This document shows, one piece after another, positions 15,366 to 24,084 of a stretch of 44,027 nucleotides of DNA. Below the pieces are notes generated by a model. That model saw only the letters and a program-made list of their open reading frames with translations. It was not told the origin of the DNA and made no database searches. A program made the translations under genes and the position numbers. Numbering within the stretch: position 1 is the stretch's first letter; every line of letters begins with the position of its first letter. The DNA comes from Micromonospora sp. AMSO31t (lineage in GTDB: Bacteria > Actinomycetota > Actinomycetes > Mycobacteriales > Micromonosporaceae): assembly GCF_008868175.1 (NCBI RefSeq), contig NZ_WBKT01000037.1, forward strand, positions 1-44,027, read 5' to 3'.

Positions 15366-16793
15366 ATGCCTGGTCTGTCACTGGTGACGGTCGGCGCCAG
15401 CCTGGTGCCGGCCGATCCGGCACAGCTGCTGCCGGCGCGCGAGCAGATGGCCTTCACCCTCGGCTTCCACATCATCCTGGTGCCGTTCGGGGTGGCCTTC
15501 ACCTTCCTGATGCTGATCGCGAACGCCCGCGGCATTCGCCGGAAGGACGAGACCGCGCTGCTGCTGGCCCGCCGCTGGTCGCAGGTGGCGGCGGTGCTGT
15601 TCGCCGTCGGCGCGGTGTCCGGGACGGTGCTGTCGTTCGAGCTCGGGCTGCTCTGGCCGCGACTGATGGGCACCTACGGCGCGGCGTTCGGCATCCCGTT
15701 CGCGATCGAGGGTCTCTTCTTCTTCCTGGAGGCGATCTTCGTCGCCATCTACGTCTTCGGGTGGCAGCGGATGCGGCCATGGCCGCACTTCTGGACCGGT
15801 GTGCCGGTGGTGCTGTCCGGGATCGGCGGCACGCTGTCGGTGGTCGCCGCGAACGCGTGGATGAACCAGCCGGGCGGATTCACCATGCGAGACGGCAAGA
15901 TCGTGGAGGTCCGTCCGCTGGAGGTGATCTTCAACGGGGCGTTCGGGTTCGAGGCCATCCACATGTTGCTGGCCGCGTACATGGTCGCCGGGTTCGTCGT
16001 CGCCGGCGTGTACGCCGCCGGGATGCTGCGCGGCCGCCGCGACCGGTACCACCGGCTCGGCCTGGCGATACCGCTGACCGTCGCGGCTCTGGTCACCCCG
16101 CTGCAGATCGTCGTCGGCGACATCGCCGCGCGGGAGGTCTACCGGAACGAGCCGGCGAAGTTCGCCGCGATCGAGGCCGTCCCGACCACGGGCACCCACG
16201 TGCCGGAGGTGCTGGGCGGCTACTACGCGAACGGGAAGGTGCACGGCGGCATCAAGATTCCCTCGGGGGCGTCGCTGCTGTCCGGCTACTCGCCGTCCAC
16301 CCGCATCCAGGGCCTGGACGCCATCCCCGCCGAGGTGCGACCACCGGACCGCCTGGTCGCGATCGTCCACCTGAGCTTCGACGTCATGGTCGGCATCGGC
16401 ACGGCGCTGCTGGGCCTCTCCGCCTGGTACGCCCTGGCCTGGTGGCGCCGCCGCGACCTGCCGCGCAGCAGATGGTTCCTGCGGGCGACCGCGATCAGCG
16501 GCGTGCTCGCGGTGGTGGCGTTGGAGGCCGGCTGGGTGGTCACCGAGGTCGGCCGGCAGCCGTGGACGGTCGTCGGTCACCTCCTCACCCGGGACGCGGT
16601 CACCACGTCCGGCAATCTGTGGCTGTTCTTCGCCGCCACCGTCGCGCTGTACGTCGCGGTCGGCGCCACCACCGTGTACGTCCTGCGGCTGCTGCGCCGC
16701 CGTTGGCGCGACCAGGGCGGGGCGACCGAGACGGACGTGCCCTACGGCCCCTCTCGGTCCTCGCAGTCCGCGCCCGCGGGAGGGCAGGGGTGA
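15366..16793 (+). CDS. cydA: Cytochrome bd ubiquinol oxidase subunit I
   Basis: The 475-residue membrane protein matches CydA: MAFTLGFHIILVPFGV with the His ligand in segment 1, LSFELGLLWPRLMG, NGAFGFEAIHMLLAAYMV with the second haem-ligand His, and VVTEVGRQPW, the family signature after the Met ligand region. With CydB it oxidises (mena)quinol and reduces O2 to water at high affinity. The quinol-binding loop is short, as in the S-type enzymes of Gram-positives. It overlaps cydB by 4 bases (GTGA). No Rex-type operator is evident upstream. Confidence 0.93.
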   Translation: MPGLSLVTVGASLVPADPAQLLPAREQMAFTLGFHIILVPFGVAFTFLMLIANARGIRRKDETALLLARRWSQVAAVLFAVGAVSGTVLSFELGLLWPRLMGTYGAAFGIPFAIEGLFFFLEAIFVAIYVFGWQRMRPWPHFWTGVPVVLSGIGGTLSVVAANAWMNQPGGFTMRDGKIVEVRPLEVIFNGAFGFEAIHMLLAAYMVAGFVVAGVYAAGMLRGRRDRYHRLGLAIPLTVAALVTPLQIVVGDIAAREVYRNEPAKFAAIEAVPTTGTHVPEVLGGYYANGKVHGGIKIPSGASLLSGYSPSTRIQGLDAIPAEVRPPDRLVAIVHLSFDVMVGIGTALLGLSAWYALAWWRRRDLPRSRWFLRATAISGVLAVVALEAGWVVTEVGRQPWTVVGHLLTRDAVTTSGNLWLFFAATVALYVAVGATTVYVLRLLRRRWRDQGGATETDVPYGPSRSSQSAPAGGQG

Positions 16794-17785
16794 GTACCTT
16801 CGCCGCCGTCGTGCTGTTCATCGGGGTCACCGCCTATGCCGTGCTCGGGGGCGCGGACTATGGCGCCGGGTTCTGGGATCTCACTGCCGGTGGCGCGCGA
16901 CGTGGGCGAAACTCACGGCACCTGATCGACCAGACGTTGGCGCCGGTGTGGGAGGCCAACCACGTGTGGCTGATCTTCTGCCTGGTGATGCTCTGGACCG
17001 GCTTCCCGTCCGCGTTCGCCGCGATCATGACCACCCTCTACATTCCGCTGGGCCTCGCCGCCCTGGGCATCGTTGTCCGCGGCAGCGGGTTCGCGTTCCG
17101 GAAGGTGGTGGTGAAGACCGACCAGCAGCGGGCGACCGGGGCGGCGTTCGCCACCTCGTCGGTGATCACGCCGTTCTTCCTCGGCACGGTCGCCGGTGGC
17201 ATCGCCTCCGGGCGCGTGCCCGCCGACGGGCACGGCGATCCCGTGACGAGCTGGGTCAACCCGACGTCGCTGCTCGGTGGGGTGCTCGCGGTCGGGGTGT
17301 GCGCGTTCGTCGCCGCGGTGTTCCTCACCGCCGAAGCCCGTACGCGCGCTGACGCCCGCCTGGAGGTCTGGTTCCGCCGGCGGGCCCAGGCCAGCGCCGT
17401 GGCGACCGGCGCCGTGGCGCTGGCGGGGATCGCCATCCTGCACGCCGACGCAGGACGCCTGTTCGACGGGCTGACCGGCCGCGGCCTGCCGTTGGTGCTG
17501 GTCTCCGCGGCATGCGGGCTGGCCAGTCTCGCACTGCTGCATCGGGCGGTGCCGCGGTTGCTGCAGGCGCTCGCCGTCGGCGCGGCCGGCACGGTGGTGG
17601 CCGGCTGGGGCGTCGCGCAGTACCCGTACCTGCTGGGCACCCACCTACGCATCGGCGAGGCCGCGGCTCCCGACGCCACCCTGGCATCGCTCACTCTCGT
17701 CGCCGCCGCGGCGCTCCTGCTCGTGGTGCCGGCCATGGCACTGCTGTTCGTCCTGCACCAGCGCGGTCGTCTGGACACCACCTGA
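16790..17785 (+). CDS. cydB: Cytochrome bd ubiquinol oxidase subunit II
   Basis: The protein of about 331 residues has the CydB pattern: YAVLGGADYGAGFWDL near the N-terminus, LIDQTLAPVWEANHVWLIF (the PxWExNHVW signature) and LWTGFPSAFA, with about eight or nine membrane segments. It forms the heterodimer with CydA. GTG 16790 overlaps the cydA stop, showing translational coupling. The cydDC exporter genes needed to assemble the enzyme are not downstream; unrelated genes follow after a 405-base gap. Confidence 0.93.
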   Translation: MSTFAAVVLFIGVTAYAVLGGADYGAGFWDLTAGGARRGRNSRHLIDQTLAPVWEANHVWLIFCLVMLWTGFPSAFAAIMTTLYIPLGLAALGIVVRGSGFAFRKVVVKTDQQRATGAAFATSSVITPFFLGTVAGGIASGRVPADGHGDPVTSWVNPTSLLGGVLAVGVCAFVAAVFLTAEARTRADARLEVWFRRRAQASAVATGAVALAGIAILHADAGRLFDGLTGRGLPLVLVSAACGLASLALLHRAVPRLLQALAVGAAGTVVAGWGVAQYPYLLGTHLRIGEAAAPDATLASLTLVAAAALLLVVPAMALLFVLHQRGRLDTT

Positions 17786-18190
17786 CTCAGTTCACGCCGG
17801 CGCCGTACCGGACGGCGGTACGAGACCGGGCGGCCACAGCCGGTGGTCCGGCGCCCAGGAGCGCCTCGACCACCTCAGGGATTGTCCTCGCCGACCATTT
17901 TGGGGCGGTGAAGGGGCACGTCGGTCACGTCACCGGCACGGTGGATCCACGCGTCGCAGGCGCAGGCAGGTTCCCAATCGTCTTCGGTTCCATCTGTCAC
18001 CGCTCTTGGTTGGCCCGTGACGTGGTGCGGCCATCCCGGCCGCGCACCCCCGCGAATGAAGGTTCGGCAAAGGAGTATGGCCGAGACAGCCACCGCACTA
18101 GCGTGAGCGCTGACGGTAGTAGCGCGCGGCACACCGGCGACATATCGATGAAGCGCCGGGGTGTCGTGGATCGGGACGGGGTCGACTTCC
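17786..18190. other. Gene-free region between cydB and the ferritin-like gene
   Basis: I see no gene here. An imperfect 14-bp palindrome, CGGTCACGTCACCG, lies around 17921-17934. The region probably includes the end of the cyd transcript and the promoter for the next gene. Confidence 0.35.
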
Positions 18191-19099
18191 ATGGTAAAGA
18201 AGTTCATCAAAGAAGCGGTGTCGCGCAGCGCGGAGTCGGATGACGATCGACGGAAGCTCGCGTCGATGACGGACCCGACGAATTCCGCGGCGCAATCGCC
18301 GGACGGCTCGGGGCCGAGTGACGCGACGATCCTGAACTTCGCCCTCAACCTCGAATACCTCGAAGCCGAGTTCTACCTTCGCGCCACCACGGGGCAGGGA
18401 CTGCCTGACGAGATGACCACCGGTACCGGCACCCGGGGTGAGGTGACCGGTGGGGGCATGGTCGACTTCAGCAACTCGGTAGTGCGCAAGTTCGCGCAGG
18501 AGATCGCCTCGGACGAGCGGCAGCATGTCGCTTTCCTGCGGTCCGCCCTCGGGGAGCACGCCGTCTCCCGTCCGGCGATCTCTCTTGACACGAGCTTCAC
18601 CGCGGCGGCCGCAGCGGCCGGGCTCATCAAGTCGGGCGAGATGTTCGACCCGTACGCCAACGATCTCAACTTCCTCTTCGCGGCGTTCCTGTTCGAGGAC
18701 GTCGGCGTCTCCGCTTTCAAAGGAGCGGCGCCGCTACTGTCCAACAAGACCTACCTGGACGCGGCCGCGGGCCTGCTCGCCACGGAGGCGTACCACGCCG
18801 GGATCGTCCGCTCCGCGCTCTATAACGAAGGCATGATCGACGAGGCCGTCTTCGCGGGCGTGCAGAAGCTCTCCGACGCCCGCAACAGTCTCGACGGACC
18901 GGTCGACGACGACCAGGGTATCGGCACCAGCACCGAGGCGAACCTCATTCCCACGGATGCCAACGGCATGGCCTACGGCCGCTCGGCCCAGTCGGTCCTG
19001 AATATCGTGTACCTCAACGCAGGCCCGGCGAACTCCGGCGGCTTCTATCCCTCCGGCCTCAACGGCGACATCGCGATGAGCGCCGGGGCCGCCAGCTGA
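18191..19099 (+). CDS. Ferritin-like domain protein (desiccation-related type)
   Basis: The protein of about 302 residues has a ferritin-like four-helix region with Glu/His pairs that could bind metal: LNLEYLEAEFYLRA near residue 55, DERQHVAFLRSAL near 105 and LATEAYHAGIVRSALY near 200. This pattern matches the ferritin-like family that includes plant desiccation-related proteins. No signal peptide is clear. A role in iron or oxidant handling, possibly in dormancy, is inferred from the family. ATG 18191 is chosen; GTG 18161 is also in frame and neither has a strong ribosome binding site. Confidence 0.75.
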   Translation: MVKKFIKEAVSRSAESDDDRRKLASMTDPTNSAAQSPDGSGPSDATILNFALNLEYLEAEFYLRATTGQGLPDEMTTGTGTRGEVTGGGMVDFSNSVVRKFAQEIASDERQHVAFLRSALGEHAVSRPAISLDTSFTAAAAAAGLIKSGEMFDPYANDLNFLFAAFLFEDVGVSAFKGAAPLLSNKTYLDAAAGLLATEAYHAGIVRSALYNEGMIDEAVFAGVQKLSDARNSLDGPVDDDQGIGTSTEANLIPTDANGMAYGRSAQSVLNIVYLNAGPANSGGFYPSGLNGDIAMSAGAAS

Positions 19100-19275
19100 T
19101 CACCTGGCCATCCGGGTGAACCAGCCTGCGCGGTGCCGCCCTCGGGCCGGACAGCCCCGGTCAGTACACGACCTGCGCTGGTCGCTTGGGCGCACTTCGC
19201 CCGCGTGAACGCGGTCCCGGACCGGGCTGGAGCGGATGCTCCCCGGCCGGCTCGTCGGAGTGTCCAGGGACGCCG

Positions 19276-20019
19276 GTGGCAACGCGGCATCGCATTGAGC
19301 GTCGTGAGAGGGAGACAGTTCTGCAACCAACATGGCTCGTGGTGCTCTCGTGGGCCGTGCTCTCTGTGGGCCTTGCCAGCACCGCCATCATCCTTGTCGA
19401 CCACTTTGTTCTTCGATATCGTCAGCCGGTCAAGGTCATGGAGATTGTCTGGCCGGCAACCGCCCTCTACTTCGGCCCAGCAGCCGTCCTGGCCTACCGG
19501 CAGTGGGGTAGACCCCAGTCTCCGCGGTGGCTGGAGCGGCACGGCACCCCGCCCAGGCGGCCGAGACTTGCTGTCACGATAATCGAGACCTTGCACTGTG
19601 CGACGCACTGCGTTCTGGGTGCCATCATTGCCACTATTGCCGTCTTCGGCTTCAGCCTCGAAATATTCGACAAAAGATTGTGGCCCGAGTTCATCGGCGA
19701 CTTCGTCGCCGCAGTGGTGGTAGGCCTCTTGTTCCGCTACTTCACTCAGGCTGATGCGGGTGGCCGAAGAGCGTGGGCCGCGATGCGGAGATTCATCAGG
19801 GGAGATCTGCTGAGCGTGTCCGTCTTCGAGTTCGCCCTGTTGGGTTGGCTGGCGCTGATGGAGTTTATGGTTTTCCACGAGACGCTGCAGCCTAGCAGTC
19901 CGGTGTTCTGGCTCATTGTCCAGATTGGGTCGATCATCGGCTTCTTCGCCGCCTGGCCGCCGACCCTGTGGCTGATCCGCCGCGGCGCCAAAGCGGAACT
20001 GCTGGGCAAGCCGCAGTAG
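19276..20019 (+). CDS. DUF4396-like integral membrane protein
   Basis: The protein has about five or six hydrophobic segments. LETs such as TLHCATHCVLGAIIATIA and EFIGDFVAAVVVGLLFRYF carry the conserved His, Cys and Asp residues that recall DUF4396 proteins of unknown function. The start is uncertain. GTG 19276 is in frame, but the best ribosome binding site (GAGAGGGAG, 19305-19314) points to CTG 19321, which would place the first membrane segment directly at the N-terminus. The 176 bases after the ferritin-like gene hold no other gene. A perfect hairpin follows the stop. Confidence 0.6.
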   Translation: MATRHRIERRERETVLQPTWLVVLSWAVLSVGLASTAIILVDHFVLRYRQPVKVMEIVWPATALYFGPAAVLAYRQWGRPQSPRWLERHGTPPRRPRLAVTIIETLHCATHCVLGAIIATIAVFGFSLEIFDKRLWPEFIGDFVAAVVVGLLFRYFTQADAGGRRAWAAMRRFIRGDLLSVSVFEFALLGWLALMEFMVFHETLQPSSPVFWLIVQIGSIIGFFAAWPPTLWLIRRGAKAELLGKPQ

Positions 20020-20021
20020 GT

Positions 20022-20038
20022 GGCGCTGCGCCAGCGCC
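20022..20038 (+). terminator. Tight GC hairpin after the DUF4396-like gene
   Basis: GGCGCTG and CAGCGCC form a perfect 7-bp stem with a 3-base loop, 2 bases after the stop codon. It is probably a terminator between this gene and the convergent AhpD-like gene. There is no T-run. Confidence 0.5.
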
Positions 20039-20209
20039 CGTGGCGGGTGGGCGCCGAGGTATCGGATTCAGCAGGGGTGCTGCGCTGCTACCCGACGCGA
20101 GGAGCGGTACCACCAAAGGGGGCTTGAGCTCTGAGCGACGAGTTCGAGGTCGCCAGCAGGCAGACCGAACGGCTGCCAGCCTGCTCCGAAGACAGGGCCG
20201 GGTATCAAC

Positions 20210-20692
20210 TCACACGGGAGGCGCCGTCGTGGGCATGGCACCCTCGGCGAGCTTGAGTCGCGTCCAGATGTTCATATTGATCACAACAGCCACGATCTCC
20301 AGGATCTCGTTCTCCGTGAAGTGCGTGGCCATCCTGTCGTGTGCCTCCTGGATCCGGTCGTTGACGGTGGTGTCGGCGGCTCGGGTCAACGCCTCGGCGT
20401 AGGCCAGCGCGGCTCGCTCCTCCTCGGTGAACAGATGCGTCTCCCACCACGCCGTGAGGGTCTCGACCTTGGACGGCGGGATGTCCGCGGTGCGGGCAGC
20501 GGCGTGGTGCACCAGAAGGCAGTAGCTGCAATTGTTGATCTGTGCGACGCGTAGCCGCAGAAGTTGGGCCAGGGCCTGTTCCACCTGGAGTGTGGCGGTA
20601 TGGCCGAAAGCTGCGGCCCCGGCGTTTGCCAGAGCCATGAGTTGCTCGTTTGACGTGGCGTCCAGTCGGACGTTCTGGATCCTGGTATCCAA
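20210..20692 (-). CDS. Carboxymuconolactone decarboxylase/AhpD-like protein
   Basis: The 160-residue protein has the AhpD-family core INNCSYCLLVHHAAA near residue 52, which gives the CxxC-x3-H catalytic motif, then EEERAALAYAEALTRAAD and a C-terminal helix. The family includes alkylhydroperoxidases that reduce peroxides through the Cys pair. The start is TTG 20692, fixed by a full AGGAGGT 6 bases before it. It is divergent from the ArsR gene at 20899, which may control it. Confidence 0.88.
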   Translation of the reverse strand: MDTRIQNVRLDATSNEQLMALANAGAAAFGHTATLQVEQALAQLLRLRVAQINNCSYCLLVHHAAARTADIPPSKVETLTAWWETHLFTEEERAALAYAEALTRAADTTVNDRIQEAHDRMATHFTENEILEIVAVVINMNIWTRLKLAEGAMPTTAPPV

Positions 20693-20898
20693 GAGATGAC
20701 CTCCTGGAGGTCACAACGACAACACCGGTGGTCGGGACGTCGTGTGCCGCAGCCAGTGCATCTGCTGCACGTCCACCACGGCGAGTGTTCTCCGATGCGC
20801 ACCCAGGTCGCTCGGCCGCAGGGCCAGCGCGCCGCCCCGGCGGCCGTCCGTGGCCTGGTCCCGGGTTCCGCCAGCCTCTCGGTGGTGTTGGTGCAACG

Positions 20899-21273
20899 AT
20901 GCATGACGTGAGAACCCCGAAAACCGCTGCACCCGCTGTTGTCTCGCCGCTTGCCGGCGAGCCGATCAAGCGCGCCGATGCCGAACGACTCGCCGGAGTG
21001 CTGAAGGCCGTCGCCGACCCGGCCCGGCTGCGACTGCTCAGCCTGATCCAGTCCGCTCCCGAGGGTGAGGCATCCGTCAGTGACCTCACCACGCCGCTCG
21101 GTCTCTCCCAGCCGACCGTCAGCCATCACCTGCGGATCCTCACCGAGGCCGGGCTGCTCGAGCGCGAGAAGCGCGGTGTCTGGGCCTATTACCGCCTGGT
21201 GCCGTCCGCGATCGCGGCGATCGCCGAGCTGTTGACACCGCCTCGCAAGCAGGCGACCAGGAAGACCCGCTAA
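20899..21273 (+). CDS. ArsR/SmtB-family transcriptional regulator without cysteines
   Basis: The protein of about 124 residues has the winged helix of the ArsR family: LKAVADPARLRLLSLIQ, then LGLSQPTVSHHLRILTEAGLLE (recognition helix SQPTVSHHLRIL) and REKRGVWAYYRL. The metal-sensing ELCVCDL motif of ArsR is here EASVSDL, and the whole protein has no Cys, so it cannot bind As(III) in the classical way. It probably senses something else or a His/Asp site elsewhere. ATG 20899 is chosen; GTG 20908 is possible. It is divergent from the AhpD-like gene, a likely target. Confidence 0.88.
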   Translation: MHDVRTPKTAAPAVVSPLAGEPIKRADAERLAGVLKAVADPARLRLLSLIQSAPEGEASVSDLTTPLGLSQPTVSHHLRILTEAGLLEREKRGVWAYYRLVPSAIAAIAELLTPPRKQATRKTR

Positions 21274-21487
21274 GCGCTACGGTGACGGCGCTGGCGCCGG
21301 CCCCGCTGGCATGGCGTCCGCTCTGGTCGTGGCCGGTTCGACCGCTGAAAAGATCTGGCAGCACTCACGCTTCGACAACCCACCGGTGAGCGGCGACCTC
21401 GGGGGCTGTGAGCGCGCGTACTCCAGGGGCGTCAGGAGCCGCAGGTGTTCAACACGCATTGCAGGGCGGACTCGACCTGGCCGCGGA

Positions 21488-22411
21488 CTAGGCAGGCGCG
21501 GCCGGGGCGTACTCGGGCTCGCGGCCCTCGCTCGCAGCCGTGGCGTTGCCGCGGTCCGCCGTGGAACGCCGGACCACCAGCGCCAGCCCGGCGAGGATGG
21601 TGGCGCCCGCGGCCAGCTCCGTCGGACCGACGGGCTCGTCGAGCAGCAGCCACGCCGCGCTGAGGCCGAAGATCGGCACCAGGAGGCTGAACGGCGCCAC
21701 CCGCGCGATCGAGTACCGGGCGATCAGCCGGTTCCAGATCCCGAAGCCGACGAGGGTCGACACGTACGCGACGTACGCCACGGCGAGCAGCCCGCGCCAT
21801 GACAGGCCGGTGATCGCTTCCAGCACCGCCTGTGGGCCGTCGACCACGCCGGCCAGGCCGAGCAGCGGCAACGGCGGCACCAGGCTCGACCAGACCAGCA
21901 GCGAGAGCGGTCGGGTCTCGCCGCTGGCTCGCATGACCAGATTTGCCACGGCCCAGCTGGCCGCCGCGAACAGCGTCAGCACGAAGCCGATCACCGTGGC
22001 GTGGCCGCCGCTGTCGATCGCCAGCACGCCGATCCCGACCGATCCGACCAGTACGCCGGCCACCTGCGCCCGCCCCGGCCGCTCGCCCAGCACCGCCGCC
22101 GCCAGCAGTACCGACATCAGCGTCTGAGCCTGCAGCACCAGCGAGGCCAGACCGGCCGACATGCCAGCGGCGAGCGCCGTGAACAGCGCGCCGAACTTCA
22201 GGACGCCGAGCACCAGCCCGTAGGCGACCACGTAGCGGAGCCGGGCGGTGGGGCGCGGCACCAGGAAGACCAGCGGCAGGGCCGCCGCGACGAAGCGCAG
22301 CGCGGTCAGCACGAGCGGCGGCAGGTCGCGCAGGCCCATCTCGATGGCGACGAAGTTGATGCCCCAGATGGCGGCAACGAGCACGGCGAGAAGTCGGTGC
22401 GATGCTTTCAT
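21488..22411 (-). CDS. EamA/DMT-family exporter
   Basis: The protein of about 307 residues has ten hydrophobic segments in two EamA repeats. The first repeat has AAIWGINFVAIEMGLRDLPP and LRFVAAALPL; the second has ASWAVANLVMR and AYVAYVSTLVGFGIWNRLI, with LLLDEPVGPTELAAG near the end, all typical of the YdcZ/EamA group. It probably exports an amino acid or metabolite across the membrane. ATG 22411 is chosen from the family start; the frame is open to 22453. It is divergent from a LysR gene with 72 bases between them, so it is probably the regulated target. Confidence 0.87.
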   Translation of the reverse strand: MKASHRLLAVLVAAIWGINFVAIEMGLRDLPPLVLTALRFVAAALPLVFLVPRPTARLRYVVAYGLVLGVLKFGALFTALAAGMSAGLASLVLQAQTLMSVLLAAAVLGERPGRAQVAGVLVGSVGIGVLAIDSGGHATVIGFVLTLFAAASWAVANLVMRASGETRPLSLLVWSSLVPPLPLLGLAGVVDGPQAVLEAITGLSWRGLLAVAYVAYVSTLVGFGIWNRLIARYSIARVAPFSLLVPIFGLSAAWLLLDEPVGPTELAAGATILAGLALVVRRSTADRGNATAASEGREPEYAPAAPA

Positions 22412-22469
22412 GCCGGCTACGCTGCCCGAGCGAACGCTTAAGGACCAGTTCAAAGTTCTTCATCGCTGC

Positions 22470-22484
22470 TGTAGCATGCCTACA
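22470..22484. promoter_or_regulatory. Candidate LysR-type operator overlapping the lysR start
   Basis: TGTAGCATGCCTACA is a perfect 15-bp dyad (TGTAG/CTACA) that fits the T-N11-A rule for LysR sites. Its last base is the first base of the lysR ATG at 22484. TTCAAA at 22449-22454 and TAGCAT at 22472-22477 (17 bases apart) could be a promoter for an almost leaderless transcript. Confidence 0.4.
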
Positions 22485-23389
22485 TGGACCTTGATGTTCG
22501 CCGGCTCCGCGTGCTGCATGAGGTCGCACTGCGCGGCAGCGTCACCGCCGCCGCCGCGGCGCTGCACGTGACCCCGTCGGCGGTCTCCCAGCAGCTCGTC
22601 CAGCTGTCCCGAGAGTCCGGGCACGAGTTGGTCGAGCGGGCCGGGCGCGGAATCGTGCTCACACCGGCGGGCGCGGTGCTGGCCAGCCACGCGAGGACCG
22701 TGTTGGGGGCGGTGGAACAGGCGGTGGCCGGGCTCGCGGCGATCCGTCACGGGGTCAGCGGCACGGTGCGGGTCGGCGCGTTCGCCTCCGCGGCCGGCGC
22801 GCTGGTGGCCCCCGCCGCCGCCCGGGCGCGGACGAAGCACCCGGAGCTGGACGTGCGGGTGGTCGAGGCCGAAGACCAGCAGAGCCGCCTCGACCTACGC
22901 TCCGGCACCCTGGACGTGGTGGTGCTGCAGGAGTACGACCACGTGCCCGCGCCGCTGGTCGACGACCTGGACCGGCACCCGGTCACCACCGACCCGATGC
23001 ATCTGATAACCCCGGTCGGGTGGCGCCGTCACACCGGCCGGCTGAGCGAGCTACGCGATGTGCCATGGATCGCGAGCGCCGAGCACACGCCGTGCCTGCG
23101 GTCCACACTGCACGCCTGCCGGCTCGCCGGCTTCGAGCCGGACATCCGGCACCGTTCCGTCGACTTCGCGCTCACGCTGGACCTCGTCGCGGCCGGGCTG
23201 GGCGCCGCGCTGGTGCCGGAGCTGGCGCTGCGCCACGTGCCACCCGGGGTGCACGTGGAGCCGCTGGTCGAGCCGGTCACCGAGCGGCGCATCTTCGCGG
23301 TCACCCGCGCCCTCGGCGGCACGGCGCAACGGCCCGCCGTGGACGCCTTCCTGGCCGAGCTGAGCGGCCCGGCCGGGGCCCGGACCTGA
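22484..23389 (+). CDS. LysR-family transcriptional regulator
   Basis: The 301-residue protein begins with the LysR winged helix: LRVLHEVALRGSVTAAAAALHVTPSAVSQQL contains the DNA-binding helix at about residues 20-40 (quoted here as LHVTPSAVSQQL). The remaining 200 residues form a substrate-binding domain with VRVGAFASAAGALV and LVAAGLGAALVPELAL, the usual ends of the two subdomains. It probably controls the divergent EamA exporter and itself. The ligand is unknown; partners of this kind commonly sense the exported compound. Confidence 0.9.
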   Translation: MDLDVRRLRVLHEVALRGSVTAAAAALHVTPSAVSQQLVQLSRESGHELVERAGRGIVLTPAGAVLASHARTVLGAVEQAVAGLAAIRHGVSGTVRVGAFASAAGALVAPAAARARTKHPELDVRVVEAEDQQSRLDLRSGTLDVVVLQEYDHVPAPLVDDLDRHPVTTDPMHLITPVGWRRHTGRLSELRDVPWIASAEHTPCLRSTLHACRLAGFEPDIRHRSVDFALTLDLVAAGLGAALVPELALRHVPPGVHVEPLVEPVTERRIFAVTRALGGTAQRPAVDAFLAELSGPAGART

Positions 23390-23441
23390 GCCGAATGGTG
23401 TGGTGAGCCCGAATGTCATAACCACGTCCTACCGTGAGCCC

Positions 23442-23813
23442 ATGGACTGGAAGATTGAACTCATCCCCGTTCCGGTGACCGATGTCGACCGGGCCAAGGC
23501 GTTCTACCAGAAGGTGGGCTTCAACGCCGACCACGATCACACGGTGCACGAGGGCCTGCGCTTCGTCCAGCTGACCCCACCCGGCTCCGCCTGCTCCATC
23601 GTGATCGGCCAGGGCATCACCGACAAGGCCCCCGGCACGCAGGAAATCCAGGTCGTGGTCGCCGACGCCGAGGCGGCGCGCCGGCAACTGCTCGACGCCG
23701 GCGTCGAGGCCAGCGAGGTCGACGTGCAGCCATGGGGCAACTTCGTCTACTTCGGCGACCCGGACGGCAACAAATGGTCGCTGCAGGCGATCGAGTCTCG
23801 CCCCAACGGCTGA
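23442..23813 (+). CDS. VOC (glyoxalase/bleomycin-resistance) family protein
   Basis: The protein of about 123 residues has the VOC beta-alpha-beta-beta-beta repeat: VPVTDVDRAKAFYQKVGF at the start, FVQLTPPGSACSIVIG in the middle and NFVYFGDPDGNKWSL at the end. Such proteins bind a metal and act on thiol adducts, dioxygen substrates or bind drugs; the specific role is unknown. ATG 23442 is taken because it places the repeat at the N-terminus. It lies 52 bases after the LysR gene. Confidence 0.82.
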   Translation: MDWKIELIPVPVTDVDRAKAFYQKVGFNADHDHTVHEGLRFVQLTPPGSACSIVIGQGITDKAPGTQEIQVVVADAEAARRQLLDAGVEASEVDVQPWGNFVYFGDPDGNKWSLQAIESRPNG

Positions 23814-24084
23814 CCGACGGCCCTCAACAGTCCCTGGCAGTGCACTGGTTCGCGATGCCCCTGTCGCTTGATCATGACGGTCGGAGGATCGTGGAGTGGA
23901 CGACCTGGCTCGTGGCGGATCCTTGAGCGCCGGGGGCCGGTCACCGGCTGGGCGCGGCTGTCAGTCAGTCACTGCCAGCACCACGTGTCCACTGTGCCGG
24001 GCGCGCTAGGCATGGAGGTCTACATCCTCGGTGACGACCTGCTGCACCCCGATGGGCCGAATCAATTCACCAGCGTGGCGGTTG
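23814..24084. other. Gene-free gap between convergent VOC and helR genes
   Basis: No gene or clear terminator hairpin was seen in these 271 bases. Confidence 0.35.
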
